Below the pieces are notes generated by a model. The model searched no databases. It was given only the letters and a program-made list of their open reading frames with translations, and was not told the DNA's origin. A stretch of DNA of 12,090 nt, taken from the NCBI GenBank assembly GCA_031288815.1, contig JAITQR010000357.1, forward strand, positions 1 through 12,090. The letters run 5' to 3'. The stretch is from Treponema sp. GTDB lineage: Bacteria > Spirochaetota > Spirochaetia > Treponematales > Breznakiellaceae. Position numbers and translations under genes: made by a program. Positions 12,010 through 12,090 of this stretch are shown piece after piece. The first letter of the stretch is position 1. The number at the start of each line of letters is the position of its first letter.

Positions 12010-12090
12010 CGGCTTGATTGGCCTAAAGGACCTGCTTTGAAATTTTACCGCCAAGGCCGAAGACCGGGCGAAAAGGCGCACGAAGGAAGG
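12010..12090. other. Downstream of luxS, no gene recognised
   Basis: These 81 bases show no convincing coding start, hairpin terminator or repeat. They end in the purine-rich ACGAAGGAAGG, which could be the ribosome binding site of a gene starting just beyond the window, but this cannot be tested here. Confidence 0.3.

Noticed and set aside
1..12090. CRISPR arrays, tRNA/rRNA genes, transposases, prophage or toxin-antitoxin genes
   Set aside because: I looked for direct-repeat arrays, cloverleaf-like segments and typical mobile-element proteins and saw none.

Overview
The window looks like the chromosome of a GC-rich flagellated bacterium. A Treponema-like spirochete, perhaps gut-associated, is my best guess. 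This rests on the gene order (ffh, then rpsP-khpA-rimM-trmD-rplS, then a FlhB C-terminal orphan, an HD-GYP protein, YraN, a diguanylate cyclase and a nucleosidase) and on the style of the proteins. A Firmicute cannot be fully excluded, because Bacillus carries a similar ylq cluster. No search was run, so the taxon is inference.

Region 1 (1-610): the 3' end of ffh, then a 241-nt gap. The gap holds one copy of a palindromic repeat, a good sigma70-type promoter with a palindrome over its -35 box, and a strong hairpin followed by a T-run that looks like an attenuator or terminator in front of rpsP.

Region 2 (611-8463): thirteen co-directional genes in one probable polycistron. First come the translation genes rpsP (bS16), khpA, rimM, trmD and rplS (bL19). 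Then follow a FliK/YlqG-like protein, a stand-alone FlhB C-terminal domain that seems to start at an AUU codon, an HD-GYP protein, YraN, a small FlgM-like protein, an RG-rich zinc-motif protein, a GAF-like/GGEEF diguanylate cyclase, and MTA/SAH nucleosidase (mtnN). From rimM onward every junction overlaps or leaves a single base, which suggests pervasive translational coupling. The operon thus combines ribosome and tRNA maturation with flagellar-export-like parts, both kinds of c-di-GMP domain, and recycling of S-adenosylhomocysteine.

Region 3 (8464-11319, minus strand): a three-gene cassette of a Gfo/Idh/MocA oxidoreductase, a xylose-isomerase-like TIM barrel and an EstA-like esterase. It probably handles an unidentified carbohydrate. 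Palindromic repeats lie at its 3' end and inside it. It separates mtnN from luxS.

Region 4 (11320-12090): a divergent promoter region and luxS. MtnN and LuxS together convert S-adenosylhomocysteine to adenine, homocysteine and the AI-2 precursor, so the complete AI-2 route is in the window. The last 81 bases contain no gene I can identify.
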